Positions 55,416 to 63,982 of a stretch of 64,000 nt of DNA are shown here, one piece after another (within the stretch, counting starts at the first letter, position 1; every line of letters begins with the position of its first letter). Location of the stretch: NCBI RefSeq assembly GCF_029962835.1, contig NC_080588.1:49335001-49399000 (forward strand). The letters run 5' to 3'. The stretch comes from Magnolia sinica. Taxonomy: Eukaryota > Streptophyta > Magnoliopsida > Magnoliales > Magnoliaceae. A program made the position numbers and the translations under genes. Under the pieces are notes generated by a model. That model was not told the DNA's origin. It searched no databases and worked only from the letters and a program-made list of their open reading frames with translations.

Positions 55416-56964
55416 AGAAGTTATTAATTATAAAAAGGACATTGAAGCTTGTGGTTGTTCTTTTGCCTTTAATGTTAAAAAAAAAATTGTTGTTCTTTTC
55501 TTTACCATTGCAACAATTCTCACTCTCTTGCTCGTGGTGAAGAAATAGTGATCTATTTTCTGTCCATGCAATATTTTGCTATCTTTACAAGTTACATCTT
55601 TTTTTTTTTTTTTTCTGTAATTATCTTTTGCAGAGGTCAGAGATACTGTTGCTGCTTTAGGTGCGAAGAAGGCAATCAGCAAGGTTATAACTCATTTTGA
55701 CTGTTGTTTTAGTTTGATTTCTGTGTATAAAACTAAGACTTGCAGCATGCCTACAACTTGCAAATTCATCTCCAAAGTGATGTTCATATCTGTTCCTACA
55801 ACGGAGGAGCTTCACTGTCATTTATATGATTGCTTCCCTTCTACCAGGAAAGAATGCTCCGCTGATACTACTATCTCAGTCAGTTATCAAGCACCAATTC
55901 TTGGTACGCCGTCCATCTGTTCAGCCCTATTACGGATGATTCATATGCCAAAGATCACACTGGGGCAGATGATCCTAGCCTTAGACTGGAAGGTTTTTGC
56001 CCAGTGTGTATTGACCATTTTGGAGTTCTCTAACTGTCCATTTGTGGTCATCAATAGCTGTCAATCGATGGTGCGGGTCATCGTGCCAGTGATTTTTGGG
56101 GCAGCTCTGATCCATGGTAGTATTCTACACAGATACTCTCGCGATGTTTTACACACCCTCCGCATGTATGGAGATTGAGTGCTTGACCATTAACTTCATA
56201 TTTGCATTCAGTAGTTCTGTCTGCCTGACCCGTCTCTCTCATCAGTTTAAAATTTTGAAGATCATCAAGATCCATTAATGTTTTTTGAGACGGACTGTTT
56301 CTGATCTGCATCAGGAGAATTACAGCACCAATGACTGGAGAAAAAGTTATTATTGTCAGCAGTCACTTTTGGAGTTTGGAATTATGCGTCATCTTTGTTA
56401 CTGTATCACACATGATTAGTTGTCCTATTGGGTCATGGGTTCGTGACTTGATATCTTTATGTTGATATTCTTACAAAGATATGTGAAGGCTAATGTGAGA
56501 ATTCCCATCTTTTCAGAAGAAAGGACTAAGAAGCCGTCAGAAAAAATTGAAGGCTTATGATCTCTCTACTCTATCAGAGTTTCTTCCCTCAGTGTCAGAT
56601 GCTTCTCAGCGACGGCCTCTGCATGAAAAAAATTTGAAACTGAACCACAAATCTAGGCAGAAGCTAGTGTAAGTGCTTCCATTTCCCATACTTCATCTTT
56701 TTAAGTTGCAAAAAAATGTGCTTGCTTCACATGGCCTGGTTGATGGAGTCTATTTTGATTAGAGAGAAGGAAGGCAACCAGTTGAGAGCAGTCCTTAACC
56801 ACCCTGTTTTCCAATCCGACCCACTATCTGCCATTCATCAGCATCTTGCAAGCACACAACCTTTGCCAGTAAGCAGCCAGGAGAAACGTTCAGGCAAGAC
56901 GGACAAAAAGAAGAAGAGAAAACGTTCCAAGGTTTCATCAGGTGGTCAATCAATGGAAACCTAG
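44717..56964 (+). CDS. SLX9: SLX9-like ribosome biogenesis protein (five coding exons)
   Basis: Coding exons are 44717-44736, 47387-47460, 55634-55683, 56517-56668 and 56763-56964, joined in frame by GT...AG introns (2,650, 8,173, 833 and 94 bp) into 165 aa. The start ATG follows an acceptor (TTTCAG, 44694). Key segments are [17 protein letters not shown] (about aa 21-37), [19 protein letters not shown] (aa 49-67), then [20 protein letters not shown] (about aa 103-122) and a lysine-rich tail (KKKKRKRSK). This order, above all the final VLNHPxFQSDPLxAIxxHL block, is that of the SLX9 family. In yeast, Slx9 is a nucleolar pre-40S factor needed for ITS1 processing and small-subunit export; the plant role is inferred. 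No stop or frameshift is seen. Introns hold many transposon remnants. Confidence 0.85.
44870..45020 (+). mobile_element. RTE-type LINE 3' tail in first coding intron
   Basis: The translation [21 protein letters not shown] followed by IHIADP, and the DNA end GGCTTAGATGATGATGATGG, are typical of the C-terminus and 3' end of plant RTE-clade LINEs. Confidence 0.75.
46895..47135. repeat. CCGTTACGTAACGG palindromic repeat element
   Basis: The palindrome-like words GCCGTTACG, CGTTACGTAACGG and GTAACGGTAACGG are piled up between 46910 and 47010. They are followed by a degraded GGCCATAAC series and CAGTTATGGAACACC. It resembles low-complexity MITE-like elements built on CCGTTACG found in other plants. 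Ends and target duplication are not defined. It lies in the first coding intron of the SLX9-like gene. Confidence 0.6.
47632..48430 (-). mobile_element. L1-type LINE 3' fragment
   Basis: On the minus strand a zinc-binding RT-associated domain is visible ([20 protein letters not shown], then [11 protein letters not shown]) followed by [15 protein letters not shown]. This is the classic 3' end of plant L1 LINEs. The T-run at 47632-47652 on the plus strand is its poly(A) tail. Stops and frame changes make it a pseudogene. It lies in the 8.2-kb intron, opposite to the gene. Confidence 0.82.
48640..48687 (-). repeat. Poly(T)/TTC run, probable retroposon tail
   Basis: Two T-runs are separated by TTC repeats. 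On the minus strand this is an A-rich tail, possibly of another LINE fragment. Confidence 0.6.
48690..50042 (-). mobile_element. RTE-type LINE reverse transcriptase remnant
   Basis: Going 5' to 3' on the minus strand: a segment before RT ([12 protein letters not shown], 49900-49850), decayed frames through the motif equivalent to [10 protein letters not shown] (near 49690), the catalytic region where FADD reads FTND (near 49315), and [15 protein letters not shown] (49085-49135). These are hallmarks of plant RTE LINE reverse transcriptase. Many stops and frameshifts show decay. It sits antisense in the large intron. Confidence 0.82.
50043..50989. other. Intronic sequence without recognised feature
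   Basis: 50440-50600 is rich in CTCTCTC and CCC. No coding signal or repeat terminus is recognised. Confidence 0.5.
50990..51231 (-). mobile_element. RTE-type LINE fragment, left of a nested element
   Basis: TAGCAGAGCTGGTCTAATAG and TTATAAAATTCTCC match 48955-48995 of the neighbouring RTE remnant. The fragment stops at GGAAACATCC, where the CGATATCG-rich element begins. The related LINE sequence resumes after 52084. Confidence 0.7.
51232..52083. mobile_element. CGATATCG-rich degenerate palindromic element, nested in LINE
   Basis: The left end GTTCGAAGTATCGGTATCGC and the right end (reversed GTTTGAAGTATC) are inverted repeats. The interior is full of words such as TATCGATATTGTCG, GATACATTGGCGATA and TTGGCGATATCAA. 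No transposase and no clear target duplication are found. It interrupts an RTE LINE remnant (50990-51231 and 52084-52460), so it was inserted after that LINE. Confidence 0.65.
52084..52460 (-). mobile_element. RTE-type LINE fragment, right of the nested element
   Basis: On the minus strand, [20 protein letters not shown] and [13 protein letters not shown] (52074-52313) match the LSRTKTEYMxC and VKLDGQEIPQ region of RTE reverse transcriptase, the same region as in the neighbouring remnant. It continues the 50990-51231 piece. Confidence 0.72.
52690..52925 (+). mobile_element. RTE-type LINE C-terminal fragment, plus strand
   Basis: The frame contains [12 protein letters not shown], then [19 protein letters not shown], matching the RWFGHVxRRP and GRPKxTWxEVVRxDM signature at the end of RTE LINE proteins. 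It is opposite in orientation to the fragment at 52084-52460, so it is a separate insertion or an inverted piece. Confidence 0.72.
52960..53150 (+). mobile_element. L1-type LINE fragment (C-terminal)
   Basis: [20 protein letters not shown] and [10 protein letters not shown] fit the W..WxxWxERNxRxF region following the zinc finger in plant L1 LINEs. RNase H-like sequence at 54200-54440 may be its continuation, displaced by later insertions. Confidence 0.6.
53197..53310. mobile_element. hAT-type MITE (114 bp)
   Basis: The terminal inverted repeats are TAGGGCTGTCAATGGGC and GCCCATTGAAAGCCCTA. The flanking 8 bp are CTCCGGGG (53189-53196) and CTCTGGGG (53311-53318), 7 of 8 identical, as expected for hAT insertion. 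There is no transposase. Confidence 0.75.
53319..54199. other. Intronic sequence, few signals
   Basis: A CA repeat at 54025-54044 is bracketed by identical AAAGGAACAGTAGAGTT (54006-54022 and 54046-54062). No coding signal is seen. Confidence 0.5.
54200..54440 (+). mobile_element. LINE RNase H-like fragment
   Basis: In shifting frames, [32 protein letters not shown] and ALVIKGDSS recall the start of the RNase H domain in plant L1 LINEs (KLNFDGSSxGNPGxxGxGGxxRN). A stop follows DG. The gap between this and 52960-53150 contains the hAT MITE. Confidence 0.6.
54681..54803 (-). pseudogene. Plastid rpl2 fragment (nuclear insertion)
   Basis: On the minus strand the translation [20 protein letters not shown], continuing RATGAIAK, a stop, then IAKESKSAT, matches an internal part of plastid ribosomal protein L2. 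The piece has one internal stop and substitutions, so it is a nuclear relic. It abuts a plastid trnI-GAU piece with only about 8 bp between, an arrangement not found in plastid genomes. A mitochondrial origin cannot be excluded. Confidence 0.72.
54812..54922 (+). pseudogene. Plastid trnI-GAU 5' exon and intron start (nuclear insertion)
   Basis: GGGCTATTAGCTCAGTGGTA is the 5' end of plastid tRNA-Ile(GAU). It continues into the group II intron start (TTGTGTCGTTGTGCCTGGG, CCACATGGATAGTTCAATG). A base is missing after GGTA, the D-stem region is changed, and no 3' exon is present. It is not a working tRNA gene. Confidence 0.8.
54923..55633. other. Intronic sequence with T-rich and (TA)n tracts
   Basis: A 144-codon open frame (54975-55409) runs into a (TA)n tract at 55385-55407 and has no recognised domain. 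The acceptor TTTTGCAG at 55633 ends the intron. Confidence 0.5.
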
Positions 56965-57789
56965 CTATGAGTTTGCATCTTTTTGGCATTTCAAGTTAGC
57001 CTATCTTCAAATCAATATGAATGGATGCGTGGTAAGCTGTTGAAACAAAAGGTCTGTTCTTTACCGTTTTGTGCAATGGTCATGCTTTTGATTAGAGAGA
57101 AGAAAAAGAAAGAACAAAAAGCTTTATTGAAGAAATCTCACTACAAAACACCATTTAAAAATACTAACATCTGGAGAAATTTAGAGAATTAAATATAAAT
57201 GAAGAATTATATGATGAGACGTGTATCAAAACAGGATCCACCCAAGTGACAGAACATTGTTTGGATTGCTTTCTGAAATGTCTCAACTAAAACTTATGCA
57301 AATGGGGAGCCAACTCTGTGATTGCTGGTTCTCGAAGGGATGGACAAACAATATAGAGCAATCACACATGTTCTCTAGCTAGATGGTCCATATAATTGTG
57401 TGTATGACATCTCTGCGATGGAGCCAGCTGCGCAACTTTATGGTTCATGATGGCATTGCATGGTGGGTCCAGTTGTGGGTATTTGATGGGTGGTCTAATT
57501 GATGTCGCTTTATTGTGTTACTTCCCAAAATAAATTCTCAAAACCCAACAAATGTCACTTTCAGTTATGGTCCATCTAAATTTGAGGCCACTATTTGGAT
57601 GTTTTAGTTTGAATTATTTGTGTGGTACATGTACAATTTTTCAGTGCCCACATATCAATCATCTCAACCTACCAATGTATCAAAATTCTCTTGACTGAAG
57701 CCTTGCATTTGTGATCACCCTATTAAGGTTGTCTTTCAAATACTCGATCTTCATACTACTAATTTTTTAGCCTACAAATTTAGAACCTT
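56965..57789. other. Downstream region of the SLX9-like gene
   Basis: This probably contains the 3' UTR. A TTAAATATAAATGAAG stretch near 57190 could serve as a poly(A) signal region, but this is weak. No other gene is seen. Confidence 0.4.
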
Positions 57790-58080
57790 TCTCTGAATTT
57801 ATTTAGGATAGAATTAAGAATGAGGTTATCTGAAGCAACTTATGAGTAAGTCGATAAAAATCAGATTTAGATGGCTTAGTCATGTGGAACAAAGATAGGG
57901 CTCAATGAGCTTAGGGTACCATGATTAGGGTTGAAGAGGTCTGGAAAGAGGATGAGAAGAGTTTAGTGGACTTGCATTGAGGTGGTGAGAAGCTATAGCA
58001 GGGCTTATTTATTCACCGAGCGTGGGGCCTTGATAAAATGCGACTTAAAATAGCTGGGATGAGGCCATGATGATGATGAT
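57790..58080 (+). mobile_element. RTE-type LINE 3' tail
   Basis: Broken frames give RFRWLSHVEQR, and the DNA ends GGGATGAGGCCATGATGATG, the usual 3' end of plant RTE LINEs. It parallels the tail at 44870-45020. Confidence 0.68.
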
Positions 58081-58700
58081 TTTGCCAAGAAAATAATGGT
58101 TCCTAGGTACATAAATTGATTGAAAATATAAGTTCTGCATTATTCTTTCTTATTTAAGATGAACATTTCTTGCTAGAAAATTTGCAAAAAACAAAAGACC
58201 AAAAAGGAAAAAAGAAAAAAAAAAAAAACGCGCAAAAAAAAGAAGAGAAGAAGAAGCAAAAATAAAAATAAAAATGTCACTCACTTTCAAGAACCTAAAG
58301 ATTTTACTCTTTCAAGGGTGAGCATCATTTTGGTCGAAGGGAGAGATGAGAGTCCTTTGCATTGTTTGGTAGATAATGACAAGGAATGTCGAGTGTTGGC
58401 CAAGGCTGTCACCTGCCTTTTGCCCACCGTGTGATGATCCAGACCATTAATTTGGGCTGGAATCTCGCTTACCACATATCCTCATGTCCATTGAAATGTG
58501 AGTTTTTGCTGATTTTAATTCAACATTGCATATAGTGAGATTGTTTCTATGTAGCCCATCAACGTGTCAGACCTTATGGATGGATGGTTTTGATCATCAT
58601 CTGGTGGGGCAGAGGGGTTGAGCTAAGGTGGCACATCTTAGCACTCCTTTTTAGATGACATAGAGAAGAGTAACAAAATTGCACTTGCCCCCCCTCAACG
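58081..58700. other. Intergenic sequence
   Basis: A purine-rich run (58195-58275) and scattered phrases such as GGATGGATGGTTTTGATC occur. There is no gene. Confidence 0.5.
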
Positions 58701-58967
58701 TATTTGCTACTTCAATTTCTGGTGGATGGGCCCTGTTGAGGTCGACAATCCCATCCAATCATATGGGAAAATGGCATTATTTAGGATATTAGGATGCAAG
58801 TCCACACGATCAAGAAAAATGCAATGAATATGCGGGTCACAAAGACCTAGTTTGTGCTCCCTATGGCTCTTGTAAAGGGGCAGACATGTATTACATATAG
58901 GGGTGTACACGAACCGAGCTAGCTCGACTCAAAAAAGCTCGATTCAACTCGGTTCGAAGCTGAGTTC
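58701..58967. repeat. 267-bp direct repeat, copy 1, with truncated hAT end
   Basis: It appears identical to 60101-60367 on inspection. Its last 70 bp (from 58898) are the left end of the hAT element TAGGGGTGTACACGAACC. The copy stops inside the hAT, followed by two TTCCAAAACTCAATT repeats and the Tekay fragment. The left edges of both copies share CG. Confidence 0.85.
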
Positions 58968-59012
58968 CAAAACTCAATTTTCATCTTGATCAAGTTCCAA
59001 AACTCAATTACA

Positions 59013-60100
59013 TATAGGGCAGCGTGATTTGAATATGAGGCAGCGCAGATGGATGGAAACATTGAAGGACTTCAAGTTCGATGTTTCTTACCATCCTGGT
59101 AAGGCGAACCTTGTGGCAGATGCGTTGAGTCGCAAGATGGCTTTGGAGTTTGCGGCTCCGCTGATGATAGCAGAGTGGGCGATGTTGGAGTTCGTGCGCG
59201 ATTTTGAGCAGAAGCTTACGGTGGTTGAGCCGTATGAGGTTATCGCACACATTCGTGTACAGCCCGTCATCGACGAGAGGATCGTTGCAGCTCAGGTAGA
59301 TGATGAGCTCTTGGTGAAGATGAGGCAGCGGGTTGGTACAGATGGGAACTCCGACTGGAGTGTTAGTTCTGATGGGGGCCTACGTTTTCGTGGCCGGTTA
59401 TGTGTTCGTGATCCTGACTTGAGACGGGAGGTTCTCGAGTTAGCCCATAGTTCTAAGCTTGTGATGCATCCAGGTAGCACGAAGATGTATCATATGAGAA
59501 GATCTTATTGGTGGGACAACATGAAGGTCCATATTGCTGAGTTTGTCTCTTGTTGTCTCACGTGCCAGCTGGTCAAGTCAGAGCATCACCGACCTCCTGG
59601 GTTATTGCAGCCCATGCCCATAGCTGAATGGAAGTGGGATTTCATCTCTATGGATTTTATTTCTGGGTTGCCGAGGACGAGAAAGGGATTTGACTCTATT
59701 TGGGTGATCGTCGATCGATTAACGAAGTCGGCGCATTTCTTACCGATCAGAGTCACTTACTCTGCAGACGAGTTGGCTAGGTTGTATATCAAGGAGATAG
59801 TGCGTCTGCATGGAGTTCCCCTGGAGATTGTGTCTGATAGAGACACGCGTTTTACATCTATCTTCCGGACTCGTATCCAGTGGAAGCCATGGGTGTGAAA
59901 CTGAAGTTCAGCACCGCGTTTCATCCGCAATCAGATGGGCAGACGGAGCGCGTGAATCAAGTCCTGGAGGATATGTTGCGAGCTTGTGTTTTGGATTTCA
60001 AAGACAGTTGGGATGATTGTCTTCAGTATGCAGAGTTCGCGTATAATAATAGTTTCCAGGCGAGTATCGGCATGGCTCCCTATGAGGCGTTGTATGGTCG
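59013..60100 (+). pseudogene. Tekay-like RNase H end and integrase fragment
   Basis: It begins inside pol at QRDLNMRQRRWMETLKD, then YHPGKANLVADALSRK. The integrase follows: zinc finger (LAHSSKLVMHPG ... CCLTC, about 59440-59570), catalytic core with WDFISMDF, a second aspartate in SDRDTRF and the glutamate region DGQTERVNQVLED. A frameshift near 59875 splits the core into 59029-59898 and a second frame from 59880. Similarity ends at EALYGR (60100), where the 267-bp repeat begins. It is better preserved than the copy at 4642-8632, but truncated at both ends. Confidence 0.92.
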
Positions 60101-60367
60101 TATTTGCTACTTCAATTTCTGGTGGATGGGCCCTGTTGAGGTCGACAATCCCATCCAATCATATGGGAAAATGGCATTATTTAGGATATTAGGATGCAAG
60201 TCCACACGATCAAGAAAAATGCAATGAATATGCGGGTCACAAAGACCTAGTTTGTGCTCCCTATGGCTCTTGTAAAGGGGCAGACATGTATTACATATAG
60301 GGGTGTACACGAACCGAGCTAGCTCGACTCAAAAAAGCTCGATTCAACTCGGTTCGAAGCTGAGTTC
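60101..60367. repeat. 267-bp direct repeat, copy 2
   Basis: This copy leads into the complete hAT element at 60298, so it is probably the original of the 58701 copy. Its left edge cuts the Tekay integrase exactly after EALYGR. Confidence 0.85.
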
Positions 60368-61214
60368 GAGCCGAGTCGAGCTGATTTTTGAGCTGAAAAA
60401 TGAGTTCGAGCAGGCCTCAGCTTGATTCGACTCAGATTGAATCCAGCTCGAATCGAACCAGTTCGGTGACTCGGTTACTTTGCCATTGATGTTGCTCACC
60501 AACTGTTTGATAAAATGACTTGTAAAGCCCGAAAACTCTACTCAACCTGATGTGTTAAATAATTTTTGAATGGTCGACCGAACCATGAACAATAGTCCAC
60601 AAAGGAGTTTGTTGATTGGATATCTAGCCTCTCCATTTGATAGATGTCCCAACGATTGATAGTTTGGTGGCCAATGGCCATGCACATGCACTTATGTAAA
60701 TATGTTTTTGTGTGAGCCCAAACATCTTGACCAAACAAGCTTGGCCAACCTATAACAGTGAAGAAAATATCAGCCAGTAGTACACATTCAGTGGATGAAA
60801 ATCGCACTAATCAGCCAGTAGTACACATTCAGTGGACGAAAATCGCACTAATCAGCCAGTAGTACACATTCAGTGGACTCCGGTGGCAAGGAAGGTTTGG
60901 CTGGTGGCAAGGAAGGTATGTACATGAAACAAATACCCTTTTTTTTAGGTTTTTATGTTACTTAGAAGGTGTTTGATAAAATACCTGTAAAACCATTGCC
61001 TCTGTTTGTAAAACAGTGAGATTTTAAAGTTGTAATTCAGGTGTTCGTGGAAATGCCTCAATGGCAAACTCGGCCCGAGTTGGCCCAAGCTGCTGACCGA
61101 ACTGAGCCGAGCTGGCCAGTCAGGCTCGAGGACCGAGCCGAGGTCAGCCAGTGTTCAAGCCGAATCGAGCTGAGTTGATCAGCTTGACTTAGTTCGACTT
61201 GATGTGCACCCCTA
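60298..61214. mobile_element. Non-autonomous hAT element (917 bp)
   Basis: The ends TAGGGGTGTACACGAAC and GATGTGCACCCCTA are inverted repeats. A perfect 8-bp duplication ATTACATA lies at 60290-60297 and 61215-61222. Subterminal regions are rich in GAGCTCGA/CGAGCTGA words in both orientations. No transposase frame is present. A 41-bp tandem repeat lies at 60771-60878. Confidence 0.9.
60771..60878. repeat. 41-bp tandem repeat (about 2.6 copies)
   Basis: CAGCCAGTAGTACACATTCA starts at 60771, 60812 and 60853, with one substitution between full copies (GGATGAA and GGACGAA). Confidence 0.92.
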
Positions 61215-61222
61215 ATTACATA

Positions 61223-61599
61223 TATGCCCGTTGACAGGTTTGGGTTGGGTTGGGCCTGGCCTGGCTGGCCTCATGCCTAAGACCTAATGCCCAAACCTGA
61301 CATGGCCTAGCACATAGGCTCAAGCTCAAGCCTGAAAACAATTGGTTGAGCTCGGGCTCAGCCCAAAAATTAATGAAATTCCAATTTCCCACGTTGATGT
61401 TCCTAATCTATCCGTTAATGAAGTAGGTCACATGTACAAAGAGACAAACATTCTAGAGGAATGAAATGAACGGTCAACATTCAAGATGAATGGTTTGCTA
61501 AACGAGGGTTGGAATGGCACAATGAATGTACATATAAAGTCGGGTTATGCGGGGCTAAAATGACTTGTACCCAAGCTGACCAGAAAACTAATTGGGTCA
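61223..61599. other. Intergenic sequence with GGCC/TTGGGC words
   Basis: 61245-61370 repeats GGTTGGG, GGCCTGGCC and CTCAAGC words, perhaps a decayed MITE of the type seen at 53197. No gene is seen. Confidence 0.45.
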
Positions 61600-61804
61600 T
61601 GCATGTGGGGAATTCTGGTGGGCCATAGCAAAGAGAAATGCAAATCAAGGGAGGAAACTGTTTTCATTTTTCATGGCCTAGCAGAGTTTTGGATCAAAAT
61701 AAAAATTAGGCCCGGAGTGTTTTATGAGGTGCTGCTTCACATGGACCATTCAAATTTTGGAGTCAAATCATGTGTGATGGGTTCTCAAAAAAGTTCTCCT
61801 CTAT

Positions 61805-61805
<1 letters not shown>
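61600..61805. mobile_element. Half of a hairpin MITE
   Basis: GGTGGGCCATAGCAAAGAGA, then ATGAGGTGCTGCTTCACATG and TGATGGGTTCTC, correspond to the loop and right arm of the MITE at 28054-28352. The left arm is missing. Confidence 0.65.

Positions 61806-61808
<3 letters not shown>

Positions 61809-61876
<68 letters not shown>
61809..61876. repeat. (TA)n microsatellite
   Basis: About 34 AT units lie between two MITE copies. Confidence 0.95.
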
Positions 61877-61879
<3 letters not shown>

Positions 61880-62205
61880 CTCACCTTCTTAGGTGAGCAT
61901 TTGTGTGCACCTTTACACATGTCTTGGGCGAAAAATCTGAACGGTCCACGTGATGTAATACCCCTTGAAACTCTATGGGCCCAATTTTCATCTTGATCCA
62001 AAACTCTAGTGGGCCATAGCAAAGAGAAATGTAAATCAATGGAAGAAACTATTTCATTTTTCCATGGCCCACCACAGTTTTGTATTAGGCTGAAAGTTGG
62101 GCTCGCGAGGTTTTAAGGGGTGCTGCATCGCATTGACCGTTCAGATTCTGTGCCCAAGACATGTGTAAAGGTGCGCATGGGTGCTCACGTGAGAAGGTGC
62201 GCATG
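61877..62205. mobile_element. Hairpin MITE (about 330 bp)
   Basis: The left arm TGTGCTCACCTTCTTAGGTG...CACCTTTACACATGTCTTGG is inverted at CCAAGACATGTGTAAAGGTG...TGCTCACGTGAGAAGGTGCG. Arms are about 130 bp. The loop contains GTGGGCCATAGCAAAGAG. It is a relative of 28054-28352. Confidence 0.78.
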
Positions 62206-62239
62206 TATTCCTCTCTCTATCTTACATATATATATATAT

Positions 62240-62784
62240 GGGAAAATGTACTATGCGCTTGAGCTCACGATTGACTCCCATGAGGTCGAGCTGTGTGGGT
62301 CCCACCGTGATGCGTGTCAACCATCAACACCGTGCATTTGATGGGTCCCCTTTAAATTATGGGATATCCCAAAAATCAGCCGTATACAGAACTAAGGTGG
62401 GCCATACCATCTAAAAAAATGTACATGCCAAAAACATATAAAAGCACTTGGTAGGGCCCACCTAAAATTTGCATGCATCTTAAACTTGGTCTGAACGCTC
62501 ATCCAAGTGGGACACACATAATGGATGGGCTAGATTTGCAAACCACATCTCGATGGGCCCAAAAAATGATTATGAATGTGTTAATGGTGCACGGCCCCTC
62601 TCAACTTTTGTATGTGGTGTGGCCCATACAAGTCACGGATTGACTTGATTTTTGAGACCTAGGCCCATTATGGAATGGTGCATTTGACTGATGGGATAGA
62701 TGTTTGAAACGCATCACGGTGGGGCCCACACAGCTCGACCTCATGGGTCGTTCCCATCAGCTCGAGCGCATAGTACCTTTTCCC
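62240..62784. mobile_element. Hairpin MITE with about 75-bp terminal inverted repeats (545 bp)
   Basis: The left end GGGAAAATGTACTATGCGCT and right end AGCGCATAGTACCTTTTCCC are inverted repeats that continue for about 75 bp at roughly 90%, including GAGGTCGAGCTGTGTGGG. It sits inside a (TA)n tract, with TATATATAT on each side (62231-62239, 62785-62793), compatible with a 9-bp Mutator-type duplication but ambiguous in a simple repeat. Confidence 0.82.
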
Positions 62785-62979
62785 TATATATATATATATA
62801 TATATATATGGAGCACGTCATTACATATGAACCTTCCTATCAACCGTCGAATAAGGTAAACAGTTTGGATGAAGGCGCTCATAGCGCGAGCTTTAAAAAG
62901 CGAGTTTCCTTCTCTCGCACGTCTTTTCACCCCCTCTCCGAAGGATGCGGCGAAAGCCTTTTCACATAAAATTCTTTCG

Positions 62980-63410
62980 CTGGGATGCTAGGTGAGTCCC
63001 ACCAAGATGTTAATGATAAATCCATGCCGTCCATACATTTTTAAAAATAAATTTATGGTATGAACCCAAAACTAAGTTAGATCAAAATCTCAAGTGGGCC
63101 ACACAGTGTTGATTGAACTTTCACCATCAAAAGCTTATTGGGGCTACCAAATTTTTGGATCAAACTGATATTTACTTTTTTTCCATCATTCAGGTTTGCA
63201 TGACCTAATCTACAGGTTGGATGTCAAATAAATATTACGGTGGGCCCTAAAAAATATTTAACGGTGAGAATCATTATCACCGCTGCTTCCTGCGATGTGG
63301 CCCACTTGAGATTTGGATCTGCCTCAGTTTTGGGATAATGCCTTGAAATGATAAGGAAAAATGGATGGACGGGGTAGATTTCTCAAAAAGATTATGGTTG
63401 GCCCCACCTA
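62980..63410. mobile_element. MITE core with inverted arms
   Basis: ATAAATCCATGCCGTCCATA on the left pairs with GGATGGACGGGGTAGATTTC on the right, with intervening AAATAAATATTACGGTGGGC. The termini are not clear on the right side. Confidence 0.6.
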
Positions 63411-63459
63411 AATTTTCAACGAACTTTACAAATTGCGAGCGTAATTAGGGGGTAGATTT

Positions 63460-63982
63460 GATTTCCTGTGAAAGCCTTTCGCAAGACTTGCGCCAGGATG
63501 CTGGGTGGGGCCCACCACCATGTTTTTGGAAAATATACTCTGTTCATCCATTTATAGAACTCATTTTAGGAAAATCGACCAAAAATGAGGTGGATCCAAA
63601 ACTAAAGTGGGCCACACGAGAGGGAAAATTGGAGAAAGAAATACCTACTGTTGAAACCTTCCTGGGCTCTGCCTTGATGTTTATATGCCATCAAAACCGT
63701 TTATAAGGTGATTAACACAGGGATGAATTGAAAATATAGAAAATTTATCCTAAAAAAAAACTTTTATGATCATAAAAATGTTTCAACGGTTCTCACTGAA
63801 ACCCTACTATTTCCTCTCGTGTGGCCCAGTCGAGTCTTGGATCCACCTCATTTTTTGTCAGTTAACCTAAAATTAGCTTGCAAAATGGATAAATGGAATA
63901 TATTTTCCAAAAACATGGTGGTGGGCCCCACCCAGCATCCTTGCCCAAGAACTTCTTCTGCTAAAGGCTTTCACAAGAAATC
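63460..63982. mobile_element. Hairpin MITE (523 bp)
   Basis: GATTTCCTGTGAAAGCCTTT and AAAGGCTTTCACAAGAAATC are inverted ends. Inside, GGATGCTGGGTGGGGCCCAC pairs perfectly with its inverse near 63925, and pairing continues to about 110 bp. No transposase is seen. The element ends 18 bp before the window end. Confidence 0.82.

Noticed and set aside
60538..60807. An 89-codon minus-strand frame inside the hAT element as a transposase
   Set aside because: It is too short and shows no hAT dimerisation or catalytic motif.
61801..62022. Open frames made of Tyr-Ile repeats
   Set aside because: They are translations of the (TA)n microsatellite.
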